Below, piece after piece: positions 47,075 to 58,881 of a stretch of DNA of 64,000 bases. Location: contig OY783217.1 of assembly GCA_963678705.1 (NCBI GenBank), positions 8,680,001 through 8,744,000 of the forward strand, read 5' to 3'. Under the pieces are notes generated by a model. The model saw nothing but the letters and a program-made list of their open reading frames with translations. It did not search any database and had not been told where the DNA came from. Each line of letters starts with the position of its first letter. Positions within the stretch are counted from its first letter, which is position 1. The position numbers and the translations under genes are program-made. Source of the DNA: Panorpa germanica. Lineage: Eukaryota > Arthropoda > Insecta > Mecoptera > Panorpidae.

Positions 47075-49217
47075 TTACAAATATCCCAAGTCCACTAGAT
47101 CTCTCAGCACATCAGACATCCTCGGCGACCATTTTTCAACTGTTTTACTATTCTCTGTTTTAGTAGGTGTGTCATTAATCATATCTTCAAACTTTACCGC
47201 ATCTTCTTCTGTTGTAACGAAAATCGGAATTGTCAAACAAGCCAATGCAATACCGAACTTTCCAACCCTCTTCAATTCCTTTTGAAAGTCTGAATATGGG
47301 AAAAGTTTTTCGGGATCACTTCCAAGTTCTTTTATGTAGCTACTGAGGGAATCGTAATAAATGTTTAGAAGAGTGTTGTAGTGCTGATCCCTCAATGGTT
47401 TCTCAGTGCTGCAGAATATGTAGTACATGAGATCTAGAACAGGGGATCCATATTTTGACACCTGCCAATCCAATAGACAAACTTCTGTGGGTAGCCCGTT
47501 CTGTAACGAAACAATTTTATATATTACACTGATATTACAATATTTTACAAAATTTAATAAAAGCTACTGCAGAAGTTATTAACTATTTAGCAAATCAATT
47601 TTAAAATTTTATTTTACAAGAACAAAAAATTAAGAATAATAAATAATAAAAATTGTTAAATACCCTATATGAGTCAAAACTTAAACAACTTATCTTTTCT
47701 CGAATTACTAAGCTTATTATTATATTTTCATAATGTTACTTTTTATTACTAACCGAAATTATACATAATTCTGAAAACATAGTCATTAAAAATATTAAAT
47801 ATACAATAAAAATATATTAGTCTAATAACTAACATTAATGGCAATTCATTAATTACGTCACACGGAAATGGGGAATTGTGGGGGATCCGTAAGTGCAACA
47901 AGACGTGTCAAATGGAGAATCATAAGTTTCATGACCTAACATCTAATCTACAAGTCAACATTGAAAAAAAAGAAAGATTAAAATACAAATTTTTTTTCAA
48001 ATGTGTGATGTCACAGCAATGGACTAGTTCGTAATGTGTGACAAGACGTAAAACTAGGTACGAGGGAGAGAGTGGAGGATGAATTGCTTAAATAACAATG
48101 AAATTACGTCATTAATGGTCGACTACTTCCACAATTTTGCATAAAATTGCATAAATTGTGAGTATAAATCATTTTAAATAGTTCCGATAAGATATAATAA
48201 AAATTTATTATTCTGAATTAATATATTTGCTGAAGACGTTATTAACTATTTAGGAAATCAATTTTAAAATTTTATTTTACAACAAAAAATTAAGAATAAC
48301 AAATAATAAAAATTGTTAAATACCCTATATGAGTCAAAATTAAAACAACTTTTCTTTTTTCGAATTACTAAGCTTAAATGAAATATATTTGTATTAAGAC
48401 TCACCTCATATTTAAACATCATGTTGTTGTTCCAGCAATCGCCGTGTGTTACAACAGCATACGGCTCGGCTAAATCACCACTAGAACAGCTCCTCATGAT
48501 ATCATAAAAATTATTATGAACATATTCCCATTTTTCTTGATAAATTCCTTCAAATTGTAACGCATCCACAGCTTTTTTTAAAGAAGAGTCCACAAAGTTC
48601 TTCATCAAAGAAGACCCTTTTTCTTCTTCTGTTGTAAACATATCAGTTAATTCTCTGGAATATTTTTCAAGTATTTCCGGTTTTTGATCTCTTAATGCAA
48701 AACTAAGAGCGTGTAGTTTCCCAAGAGCTTTCATCACTAATGTTGTGTGCTTTAAGTCGATTTGCTTGAATCTATCGAACATAGCGAAATTTCTTTTTGT
48801 TAAATCTTCCATAATTAAGAACTCTTCTAAGTTAACAGAACTTGTAGCGAAGCATTTAGCGTAGGAAGTGAAACCATCTTCAATGAGTTTTTCAGATTCA
48901 AAAGCTTTTAATTCTTTTAAAACTTCATCGTAAAGCTTAATTTCACGTATGAAAGCTATATTAGCATTACCTTCGTCCATCATGCCTTTCATTTCCACTG
49001 GAATTTTGCAGAATAAGTTTAAACTTGCTTCTTCACCATTTTCTTTAGAACCAGTCACTTTAATTTTATAAACAATTCCAACGTAGTTGTCCCCTTTTTT
49101 TGAACCCGGTGATATTTCTATATCGTACTTCACCAGTCCCTTACTTCTTATTACTTCATGTAATTTCTTCTTGATATTTTCATTGGGTAATTCCAATTTT
49201 TCTTTATTTTCTGCCAT
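47075..49217 (-). CDS. EcKL-15, ecdysteroid-kinase-like protein, clade C
   Basis: Exon 1 is 48405-49217 (271 codons; GAG|GTGAGT) and exon 2 is 47075-47500 (142 codons; TTACAG|AAC), giving 412 aa. Along this protein PGSKKGDN is at 37-44, Lys 71, Glu 92, MEDL at 136-139 and LGKLHA at 165-170. The catalytic loop HGDCWNNN has D260 and DWQVSKYGSP has D282; Lys replaces the usual Arg after DWQ. EcKL-17 is its closest relative in both exons and in the leader sequence. The 904-bp intron is enlarged by a repeat module flanked by 149-bp direct repeats. Confidence 0.9.
47568..47716. repeat. 149-bp intronic direct repeat, copy 1
   Basis: This is nearly identical to 48228-48376, in the same orientation (TGCAGAAGTTATTAACTATT to CGAATTACTAAGCTTA). 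The two copies bracket the module at 47729-48195 inside the EcKL-15 intron. Confidence 0.85.
47729..48195. repeat. About 465-bp dispersed module, copy in EcKL-15 intron
   Basis: It starts CATAATGTTACTTTTTATTAC and ends near CCGATAAGATA. A close copy in the same orientation lies at 55614-56063 in the spacer upstream of EcKL-18. There are no terminal inverted repeats or ORF. It is either a non-autonomous element or part of a larger duplicated segment. Confidence 0.75.
48228..48376. repeat. 149-bp intronic direct repeat, copy 2
   Basis: This is the partner of 47568-47716, with only a few substitutions and small indels. It ends just before the EcKL-15 splice donor. Confidence 0.85.
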
Positions 49218-49271
49218 TTTCTACACGAAGAACTGTTCTATAGATGTTCACTTAATAAAATTATTGTCTAT

Positions 49272-49305
49272 ACTGAATTAGAGATGTCAATGCCAATGGT
49301 TTATA
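49272..49305 (-). promoter_or_regulatory. Predicted core promoter of EcKL-15
   Basis: TATATAAACCATTGG lies about 31 bases before ATTCAGTATAG on the minus strand, which is a TATA box plus TCAGT initiator. The leader that follows is almost the same as in EcKL-17 (GTGAACATCTATAGAACAG and TTCTTCGTGTAGAAA before the ATG). Confidence 0.5.
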
Positions 49306-49512
49306 TACATATCTAATGCTATTACAGATAATGATTTAAATTATATAACGGCGTAGTTTTAGATTATCATTCACATCGAAGCAGTTACAAACCATTGTGA
49401 AATTGCGACCCAAATTATTTAGAGTGATAACAGAGATTTACAAAGAATTTATACTATGACCAATACGACATGACACGACGCATTGTTTGTTACTAACTAA
49501 CAGCAATTCTTA

Positions 49513-49981
49513 GGCCCTCCGCACATGGGGCGACTGGTTGCAAACCTTAGCTCTGAATCTGCCCGAACCGAATGAGAATGCAACTGTGTTGTTAGTGAGA
49601 GAACAAACGTGTGTACGAGTGAGAGAAAACACAAGGCACGAATAAAACTGAACTGGTAGTCGAGCGTGTTCCGTGACTCTATAGATTTTTTAACAATAAC
49701 GTAATAGGGGATTCTATTGTGTCGTATTTGTTTGTATGTATGTATTTAAATACTTTACAATAGAATTAGTGTACATCTCTGTCATGATGTCATCATCAAA
49801 ATAGACTCACGGCAAACGTACCCAAAACCAGTTTGAAATCAGTTTAGTTACGTTCGTGGCGTGTGTTTCTCTAACTCGTATACACGTTCGTTCTCTCACT
49901 AACAACACAGTTCCATTCTCTTCCAGTTCGGGCAGATTCGGGACTAAGGTTTGCAACCAGTCGACTCGTGTGCGGAGGCCC
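49513..49981. mobile_element. Long-TIR DNA transposon, PIF/Harbinger-like, non-autonomous
   Basis: About 140 bp at each end form inverted repeats, starting GGCCCTCCGCACATGGGGCG on the left and GGGCCTCCGCACACGAGTCG read inward from the right. They share CGACTGGTTGCAAACCTTAG and GTGTTGTTAGTGAGAGAAC. The trinucleotide TTA flanks both sides (49510-49512, 49982-49984), as in Harbinger target duplications. The 469-bp element has no transposase and could fold into a long hairpin. Confidence 0.65.
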
Positions 49982-49984
49982 TTA

Positions 49985-50674
49985 CTCGACCTATTTACTT
50001 AGATTACTTTAATTTGTATGACGTATGCCGAATATAATAAGCTAGGGACAGTAATGCGTTGGAAAGGGTACAATCCTTTGCGTCTGGTTCAAGGTACACA
50101 TTCATGTTGTAACAGTCAATAGAGTTAGTTATATCTAGTCTTGCATTGTTTACAGTTACTATATTTGTTAATTAATATTACTGTACTGATATTATAAGTG
50201 GGTTACGATTTGCAAATTGTACTTTCTGACATTAAAACTAATATAGTTTTTCAAAATAATTCTATGTATATGTTATGATTTTATGAAATTAATATACGGT
50301 ATTTTAATTAACTGGCGTGCACTATTTGGGAACCAGCAAATCTTACTCCTTTTTCGAATATTTTTTTAAATGTTATAGTTTAAAATATTAAAGCCTTTAC
50401 ACGTCAAAAATTTATGCTATAATCAGATCTAGGCTGCTACTGCGCTGGTCATAAATTTATAAAATTTCACATCTTAGTATATGAAACAAAATAGTTTCTT
50501 ATTATTTTTAGGCTCTGGTACAAATCACATGTAGGTACTTAAACCTAAAATTAATACGGTAGAAAAAATAGATTAAAAGAAAGAAAAACAAACAACAAAT
50601 TAATAATGAATTATTTATTCTTAAGAACAAATATAACTGACAGAAAACTTTTAATTACACATACTTACTATTTA
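49985..50674. other. Spacer between the Harbinger-like element and the EcKL-16 relic
   Basis: This is AT-rich with no gene. The last 100 bp resemble the 3' flank of EcKL-18 (AATTATTTATTCTTAA and nearby), showing that the EcKL-16 duplication brought its 3' flank with it. Confidence 0.4.
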
Positions 50675-50906
50675 TTAATTGTTTATTAGGCATAAATTTA
50701 GGTAATTATAAATATATCCTGAATCGGCAATATCTGTTAAAATATCAGTTACACTGATAGATATGTTACTAACCATATCTTCAAAGTTTGTGGCATCTTC
50801 TTCTGATATAAGAAAAACCGGTATTGTGATATACTTCATTATTAGGCCATATTTTCTACCCCTCTTCAATTCATTTTGAATCTCTGAGTATGGAAATAAT
50901 TTTTAT
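50675..50906 (-). pseudogene. EcKL-16, exon-2 3' fragment, clade C
   Basis: Homology to EcKL-18 begins at LFPYSEIQ-ELKR and continues through TIPVFLISEEDATNFEDMVSN. About 17 codons are then deleted, joining NIS to VTDILTDIADSGY. A 2-base insertion at the normal end (GGATATATTTATAA for GGATATTTATAA) shifts the stop out of frame, so the reading frame runs on to 50675. There is no DWQ and no exon 1. It is a partial duplicate of the EcKL-18 end. Confidence 0.85.
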
Positions 50907-51034
50907 CGTAAGAAGTATATTTATAAAACATTAAAAATATGTTACTATTTAATTACTACTATTAAAGTTCATAGTTTAAATAAAATAATTATTTACAAAT
51001 GTGATTTAGTGAAATTAGACTTAAATGTAATTAA

Positions 51035-52539
51035 TTATAAATAACCTAAGTCCACTAGATCCCTCAGCACGTCAGACATCCTGGTCGACCATTTTTCAAC
51101 TGTTTTACTATTCTCTGTTTTAGTAGATGTGTTATTAATCATATCTTCAAGCTTTATTGTATCTTCTTCTGTTGCAACAAAAATCGGTATTGTTAAACAA
51201 GCCATAACAATACCATATTTCCCAACCCTCTTCAATTCCTTTTGAAACTCTGAATATGGGAACATTTTTTCGGGATCACTTCCAAGTTTCTTTATATAGC
51301 TACTGAGGGAATCGTAATAAATGTTTAGAAGAGTTTTGTAGTGCTGGTCTCTCAATGGTTTCTCAGTGCTGCAGAATATGTAGTACATAAGATCTAGAAT
51401 CGGAGAACCATATCGGGACACCTGCCAGTCCAACAGACAAACTTCTGTGGGCAGCCCATTCTGTAACGAAACAATTTTATTTATAACATTTACTAAAACT
51501 TTCTTATCTTCAATTAATAATTTGTTGCAGAGAATATCAACAAATTAGAAATTCAAATTTAAAGTCTCGTTTTAGTATATATTTCTACATGCAATAACTA
51601 TAAATATTAACAAAAACTTGCAAAAGTATCTTCCAACAACTTGAAATGGGCTGTATTTCTCAAGACTTTAACAATTGATCCTTTCCTGAAAAGATCAGCT
51701 TAAGTGTATATTTGGATTAGACTCACCTCATATTTAAACATCATGTTGTTGTTCCAGCAATCACCGTGACAAACAACAGCATACGGCTCGGCTAAATCAC
51801 TGGTACAACAACTTTTTATGAAATCGTAAAAATTAGTATGAGCGTATTCCCATTTTTCTTGGTAAATTCCTTCAAATTGCAACGTATCTACAGCCTTTTT
51901 TAAAAAGGTGTCCACAAAATTTCTTATCATTGCAGAACTTTTTTCATCTTCTGGTATAAACATATCAGGCAATTCTTTTGAATATTTTTCAAGTAGTTCA
52001 GGTTTCTGATCTCTTAAAGCAAAACTAAGAGCGTGTAGTTTCCCAAGAGCTTTCATCACTAAGGTGGTGTGCTTCAAATCGATTTGCTTGAATCTATCAA
52101 ACATAGCGAAATTTCTTTTTGTTAAATCTTCCATAATTAAGAATTCTTCAGAGGTAACAGAACTTGTCGCGAAGCATTCGGCGTAGGAAGTAAAACCATC
52201 ATCAATGAGCTTTTCAGATTCAAAAGCTTTCAATTCTTTTAGAACTACATCGTAAAGTTTAATTTCACGTACGAAAGCTACATTAGCATTATTTTCGTCC
52301 ATCATGGTCTTCATTTCTACTGGAATTTTGCAGAACAAGTTTAAACTTGCTTCTTCACCATTTTCTTTAGAACCAGTCACTTTAATTTTATAAACAATTC
52401 CAACGTAGTTGTCCCCTTTCTTTGAACCCGGTGATATTTCTAAATCGTACTTCACCAGTCCCTTACTTCTTATTACCTCATTTAATTTCTTCTTTATGTT
52501 TTCATGGGGTAATTCCAATTTTTCATTATTTTCTGCCAT
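51035..52539 (-). CDS. EcKL-17, ecdysteroid-kinase-like protein, clade C
   Basis: Exon 1 is 51727-52539 (271 codons; GAG|GTGAGT) and exon 2 is 51035-51460 (142 codons; TTACAG|AAT), giving 412 aa. It is the near twin of EcKL-15: the same leader, the same promoter layout, and long identical runs in both exons. The catalytic loop HGDCWNNN (D260) and DWQVSRYGSP (D282) are complete, with Lys71 and Glu92 in place. Differences cluster at residues 190-215, the variable segment before the catalytic loop, which is a likely place for substrate-range divergence. The 266-bp intron lacks the repeat module found in EcKL-15. Confidence 0.9.
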
Positions 52540-52593
52540 TTTCTACACGAAGAACTGTTCTATAGATGTTCACTCAACGAAATTATTGTCTGT

Positions 52594-52626
52594 ACTGAAT
52601 TACATGTCATGCCAACGGATTATATA
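52594..52626 (-). promoter_or_regulatory. Predicted core promoter of EcKL-17
   Basis: TATATAATCCGTTGG lies about 30 bases before ATTCAGTACAG on the minus strand. The match to the EcKL-15 promoter indicates that the duplication carried the promoter. Confidence 0.5.
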
Positions 52627-52967
52627 TCTAATACTCTTAGAGATAATGATTTATATTAGATAATGACGTAGTTTTGGAATATCATTCTCTTCGAAGCAGT
52701 TACAAACCATTGCGTAATTGCGACGCAAGTTATTTACAGTGATTTTATGAATTGCGTATGTGTTAACTATATGAATTAAATTTTAATGAAATAAAATTTG
52801 AGTATTCATAACTTCAGAATCATTATACAAGGACCAATACGACATAGTGCCTTGTCTTGCATGTAACCAATGGCAACGTATAATAGCATCTTACTCGAAC
52901 CGGTCTACCGGTAAACCCCACTACGATTGCAATGTTTTTGTTGTGAATGTTGATAATTTAAAATAAA

Positions 52968-53500
52968 GGGTGTCCCAAAATTCACGCGTGATTTACATTT
53001 TGTGCCATTTATGCGGTAACGTTTTGCCAACCAAAAAATACAGATTGACAGGTGATAGATTATGGTTAATAAAAATGGAGTGCTACACGAAAGAACAACG
53101 TATTTTTATGGTTAAGCAATGTTTTAAATAATAATTATGGATCTGCGGTTAAATTTCGTAATTTTTGTACTAAATATCTTTGGAATAGTGATTTAAATTC
53201 ACCAACTATGAAGACCAAATAATGAGAAGATGCATATTCAGCGATGAGGCTAATTTTTATCTTAATGTTTCGTTAACCGTCAAAATTATCGCGTTTGGGT
53301 TCAGAAAATCCACAAGTGATTGATGATTTTGGGCTGGTGGCATCATTGGACCATTTTTCCTGAAAATTACTGCTATTCGCTATCGAGACATCGTAATCCA
53401 TTTTGCTGTGCCTAAATTGCAGTATATAAATGTGGACGAGATTTCGTTTCAACAAGATGGAGCCATACAGCTCAAAATTCAATTACTGCATTAATGATTT
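52968..53500 (+). pseudogene. Mariner/Tc1-type transposon relic with broken transposase
   Basis: The left end reads GGGTGTCCCAAAATTCACGCG, a mariner-type terminus. From 53075 fragments of a transposase follow in several frames: YTKEQRIFMVKQCF, then FSDEANFYLN, then IIGPFF and FQQDGA. The order matches the family, with DEA and QQDGA around catalytic Asp positions. Stops, frameshifts and a large internal deletion separate them. The right terminus is not clear. Confidence 0.7.
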
Positions 53501-53765
53501 CCTGTTATATACTTGTACGTATTAAAAGTTATGTATTAACATAATTTGGTGAATGTTCTCGGGACAGATTGTAAATTATGAATTGAAATAATAAAGCCAA
53601 ACTTTAAATTACTATTATTAAAGAATAATTAAAACAGACAGCAAATCGAAAATAAATTATTTATTCTTAATAACACACAAAGTTGAAACAATGCTTCTAA
53701 TAATATATGCTTACTATTATAATTATTACATGATGCATAGTATATTATACATAAATTTAGGTAAT

Positions 53766-55126
53766 TTATAAATATCCTAAATCGACAATATCCGTTAAGA
53801 CATCAGCAACCCTGGCCCATATTTTCAAAGTACTTTCATTATCAGCACTGGTAGATATGTTACTAACCATATCTTTAAAGTTTGTGGCATCTTCTTCTGA
53901 TATAAGAAAAACCGGTATTGTGATGCACCCCATTATTAGGCCATATTTTCCAATCCTCTTTAACTCAGATTGAAACTCTGAGTATGGAAATAATTTCTCT
54001 GGATCACTTCCAAGATTTTTGAGATGATTACTGAGAGAATCGTGATAAGTATGTAGCAGTGTGTTGTAGTGCTGATCTCTGAAGGACTTTTCAGTGCTCG
54101 TAAATATATAGAAGATGAGGTCTATGATCGGAGAGCTATATCGACAAAGCTGCCAATCCAGCAGACATACTTCTGTGGGTGAGCCATCCTGCAAAGTAAG
54201 ACGTGAATTGTCTTATTTTTTATTAATATACAAAACAAAATTCAAGACTTGCATTTGCATTTAGAACTTGAAATTATCTTCACAAGTAAGAAACGTACTT
54301 AAATGAAACTCACCTCATATTTGAACATCATATTATTGGTCCAACAATCATTATGGGCAACAACAGCAAACGGCTCTGACAAACTTCTGTTAGAACAGTT
54401 CCTCATTAAATAATCAAAATTGGTATAAAACTGTTCCCACTTTTCTTGATAAATTCCTTCAAACTTTAAATTATCTACAGCCTTCTTTAGAAAAGAATCC
54501 ACAAACTTCCTAAACAAGTGATTCCATTCTTCATATTCTGTTTTCAAAACATCAGACAGTTCTCTTGAATACTTTAAAAGTATTTCCGGTTTTTGATCTC
54601 TTAATGCAAAACTTAGAGCGTGAAGTTTCCCAAGAGCTCTCACCACTAGTGTTGTGTGCTTTATATCAGTTTGCTTGAATCTATCAAACATCACAAAATT
54701 TCTTTGTGTTAAATCTTCCATTATTAAGAATTCTTCAAAGTTAACAGAACTTGTCGCGAAGCACTCCGCGTTGGAAGTAAAACCATCATTTATGTGCTTC
54801 TCAATTTCTAAAGCTTTGAAATTTTTCAAAATTTCATTATAAAATTTTATTTCACGTTTGAATCCTAAATGCGTACCATCTTCTTCACGAAAACCATCTG
54901 TCGAAACTGGTAACTTACAGAACAAGTTTAGACTGGCTTCTTCACCATTTTTCTTAGAACCACTCACTTCTATTTTATAAACAATTCCTGCGTAGTTGTC
55001 TCCTTTTTTAGAGCCTGGTGATATTTTTATTTCATAGTTATCTAGCCCTTTGCTTCTTATTATTTCATCTAATTTTTTCTTAATGTTTTCATTGGGTAAT
55101 TCCAATATTTCTCCACTATTAGCCAT
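53766..55126 (-). CDS. EcKL-18, ecdysteroid-kinase-like protein with variant catalytic loop, clade C
   Basis: Exon 1 is 54314-55126 (271 codons; GAG|GTGAGT) and exon 2 is 53766-54188 (141 codons; TTGCAG|GAT), giving 411 aa. The catalytic loop reads HNDCWTNN: the Gly between His and the catalytic Asp260 is Asn. Asp and the final Asn are retained, and DWQLCRYSSP (D282) is intact. Exon 2 starts D-G-S-P. Exon 1 shares KLPV, then DGFREEDGTH, with EcKL-20. The 125-bp intron is short. The ORF is clean, so it is probably expressed, but the loop change could reduce or alter activity. Confidence 0.89.
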
Positions 55127-55613
55127 TTTATCTCACTTTGTTGATGCAGTAGACGCGCGCGTGCACTCTTAGAGTATACGTCGTATATTGAAGATATAAT
55201 GTGCTTCTTATAAAGAGAATACTAATATTTAATGAAAGATAAAGGTTTTTCCATGTAGTAAATTTATTTATAAATAACAAACACAAGAACAGGCTTTGTA
55301 GTGTTGTGAAATTGATGTAATTTAATTCGAAGTAAGATATAAAAGATTTGTCACTTTGAAATATAACAACAATAATATAAAACGTAATAACTCATAATAT
55401 GGCAGAGGTTATTAAGCGACTGAAATAAATTATGCTAAGCACAGTTCAGATTTACGGCAACATAGTTATTTAGTAACTGGATTTGAATCACCTATATCTA
55501 GTTAACGGCGAAATTGAAAGATATTATTCATATTCAGATACATCCACCTTATTGGTTCAATATCCACTAAACACAATATGTAAAGTTATATATTAATTGA
55601 TGTAACATTTTTC
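55127..55613. other. Upstream flank of EcKL-18
   Basis: This is AT-rich and presumably contains the EcKL-18 promoter. No other feature is seen. Confidence 0.35.
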
Positions 55614-56063
55614 CATAATGTTCCTTTTTATTACTAACCGAAATTATACATAATTCTGAAAACATAGTCATTAAAAATATGAAATATACATTAAAAATAT
55701 ATTACTAATATATTACTTTAATAATTAACATTAGTGGCAATTCATTAGTTACGTAAGTGTAACAAGACGTGCCAAAGAGAGAATCATAAGTTTCATGACC
55801 TAACATCTAATCTACAAGTCAAATTGATAAAAAAATTAAAATTAAAATACAAATTTTTTTTCAAATGTGTGATGTTGTCACAGCAATGGACTAGAGGTTC
55901 GTAATGTGTGGCAAGACGTAAAACTAAGTACGAAGGAGAGAGTGGAGGATGAAATGGTTAATAACCATAAAATTACGTCATTAATGGTCGACTACTTCCA
56001 CAATTTTGCATAAAATTGCATAAATTGCGAGTATAAATCATTTTAAATAGTTCTGATAAGATA
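55614..56063. repeat. About 450-bp dispersed module, intergenic copy
   Basis: This is the same module as 47729-48195, including CTAACATCTAATCTACAAGTC and GGTCGACTACTTCCACAATT. The flanking 149-bp direct repeats are absent here. Confidence 0.75.
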
Positions 56064-56145
56064 GGATAAATTATTTAAACTTAACTGCTAAATACAAAAC
56101 ATATTTATTGCTTAAAATATTAATGGCTTTTTATGTTATAAAAAC

Positions 56146-56280
56146 CTTGACGGCATAGTGGTCAAGATGACTGCTGTTTCTTGGAATTGAATCTCTGGCT
56201 CGGTGCTTTATAATTTCTGAGATGCTACGTTCAACTGGTTATGTGCACGAATACAGGTTTAAATAAAAAAAAACAAAAAG
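56146..56280 (+). repeat. Possible tRNA-derived SINE fragment
   Basis: GGCATAGTGGTCAAGATGAC resembles a pol III A box and GGAATTGAATCTC a B box at tRNA-like spacing. An A-rich tail (AAATAAAAAAAAACAAAAAG) follows about 80 bp later. It is a single copy in this window, so the call is tentative. Confidence 0.35.
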
Positions 56281-56380
56281 TAAATTAAATATAATAAAGA
56301 CTTTATTTTGAACTAATAATACGACCCAAGTAATACTTTTGCATTAATTTATATAAAAACACTTCTAAACAATTGATGAA

Positions 56381-57706
56381 TTATAAATATCCTAAATCGA
56401 CAATGTCTCTCAACACATCGGCTACCCTAGTGACCCATAATTCGGCAGTAGTTTCTTTATCTACAGTGCTGGACATATTGCTTACCATATCTTCTAAATT
56501 CTTTGAATCTTCGTCTTTTACAAGAAAAATCGGTACTGTAATACATGCCATTATTATGCCATATTTTCCAACTCTTTGTAATTCATTTTGAAATTCGGAA
56601 TATGGAAACATTTTCTCAGGATCACTTCCGAGTTTCTTCATGTAGCTACTGAGGGAATCGTGATAGATCTTTAAAAGAGTGTTGTAGTACAGGTCTCTGA
56701 ATTGCTTATCTGTTGTACAGAATATGTAGTACATCAGATCTAGAATCGGAGAGCTGTATCGACTTAACTGCCAATCTAGCAGACAAACATCTGTGGGTGA
56801 GCCATTCTGTAATGAAATAATATTAATTATAATTTGTGAGTATATGTTTCAACGTCAGAGAACACTAATAAAACATAGTTAAATTTAGCTCACCTCATAT
56901 TTAAACATAATATTGTTGTTCCAACAATCGCCATGTGTAACTACAGCAATCGGTTCGGATAAGTTTTTGTTATGGCAATTTCTCATAAAGTCATAAAAAT
57001 TATTATACAAATGTTCCCATTTTTCTTGATAAATTCCTTCAAACTTCAAGTTATCTTTACACTTTTCTATTAAGGAGTCCACATAAGTCTTAAACAAAGG
57101 ATTCCATTCTTTTTCTTCTCTCTTTACTACATCAGGTAATTCTCTAGCGTATCTTTCAATTACTTCCGGTTTTTGATCTCTTAATGCAAAACTAAGAGCG
57201 TGTAGCTTTCCAAGAGCTTTCATCACTAATGTTGTGTGCTTTAAATCTATTGCCTTAAATCTGTCAAACATAGCAAAATTTCTTTTTGTCAAATCTTCCA
57301 TAATTAGGAATTCTTCAAAGTTAACAGTACTTGTGGCGAAGCATTCAGCGTAGGAAGTGAAACCATCTTCAATGAGCTTTTCAACTTCGAAATCTTTGAA
57401 TTCTTTTAAAATTTCATCGTAGAATTTAACTTCGCGTACAAAAGCTATATTGGCATTATCTTCTCCACGCATACCCTTCATTTCCACTGGAATTTTACAG
57501 AATAAGTTTAAACTTGCTTCTTCACCGCTTTCTTTAGAACCGGTCACTGCAATTTTGTAAACTATTCCTATGTTGTTGTCCCGTTTGTTAGAACCCGGTG
57601 ATATTTCTACATCGTACTTCACCAGTCCTCTGCTTCTTATTACCTCATCTAGTTTTTTCTTGATGTTTTCATTGGGTAATTCCAATTTTTCGTTATTTTC
57701 CGTCAT
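56381..57706 (-). CDS. EcKL-19, ecdysteroid-kinase-like protein, clade C
   Basis: Exon 1 is 56894-57706 (271 codons; GAG|GTGAGC) and exon 2 is 56381-56806 (142 codons; TTACAG|AAT), giving 412 aa. The 87-bp intron is the shortest in the array. The catalytic loop HGDCWNNNIMF (D260) and DWQLSRYSSP (D282) are intact. The nucleotide-binding loop is altered: PGSNKRDN replaces PGSKKGDN, losing one Gly. Exon 2 begins N-G-S-P-T-D, and its last 45 codons are almost identical to EcKL-20 (STVDKETTAELWVTRVADVL). The upstream region keeps the initiator, but the TATA box is weaker (TACAAACCATTG). Confidence 0.9.
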
Positions 57707-58881
57707 GATCTACTTGAAGAACTGTTCTATAGATATTTATTCAATGAAAGTCTATTCTACACTGAGCTACTTGTAAAGTTCAATGGTTTGTATTTGTTAT
57801 ATAATGTATGTGTTAGATAGTGATGACTCATATTAGATGACGCAATATTTACAAACATTGTGAAATGGTGACGTATAATGTATATGATTTATATATATGT
57901 GTTTCGATATACAAATTTATTTCACAATGGTTTTATAATTGAACAAGTACGACCAAGGTAGTGTCGTGCTATGATGCAGAGAGGTAACTGCACCAGGCGG
58001 CACCATAAAGAGTGCCACAAAAGGTCACGGGGCGTAAGTCACAAAATCAAAATACAATCATTGATTAGTTAAAAAACTTGACGAATTTTTTAATTATGTA
58101 CTGAACTTACTTTACCTTACTTCTCTAAACAAACGATTCACGCAACTAGAAACCTATAACAAATATATTACATTTTAACATTCGCAAAACAGGAAACAAA
58201 ACTTTCGTTCGAAAATAAACCAGATATAAATGCAAATTATCTTCAAGAAAATGTTATGCAAAAATAATGTTTAGTTACATTATCTTTTGCTTTTAACATA
58301 ATGAACACATATTTTTGAGATTAAAATAAATATAATAGGAACATGTAATAAAGTATGAATATAAGTAATATATACATAAATCATCTTACTGAAATTATTT
58401 AGAAGATACTGAACACACTGAAGATATCATGCTTCTTTTAAAGAGAATGCTAATATTTAATTAAAGATAATGATTTTTACCACGTAGTAAATTAATTTAC
58501 ACGTAACAAACGCATGAAGAGGTTTTCTAGTGTTGTGAAATTACTATAATTATGATACAAAGTAATCAGTACAAGTAATAAAATCAAAGGCGAACAAGGA
58601 GCTGCATAAAATTTTAATAAAATCCACAAGTGCAAACAATAGTGAATGCATTTATTACTGAATTAATAATAGTAAATTAACGATAACTTAATTTAATTAT
58701 ACAAGTATTTGACCTTATTAGTTGTAACAATTAAAAATAATATTGCTGCTTATTGAAATAGGTTAGAATTAAAGAAACAAAAATAGCAAATTAAAAATGG
58801 AAGAATTTATTCAAAACTAAAAACACATCTTAAGTAATATTTTTACAATATTTTATTAAAACACTTCTTAAAACTATTGAC
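57707..58881. other. Intergenic spacer between EcKL-20 and EcKL-19
   Basis: This is 1.2 kb of AT-rich DNA. Part of it near 58430-58560 resembles the EcKL-18 upstream region (AAAGAGAATGCTAATATTTAA, then AGTGTTGTGAAATT). No coding sequence is seen. Confidence 0.4.
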
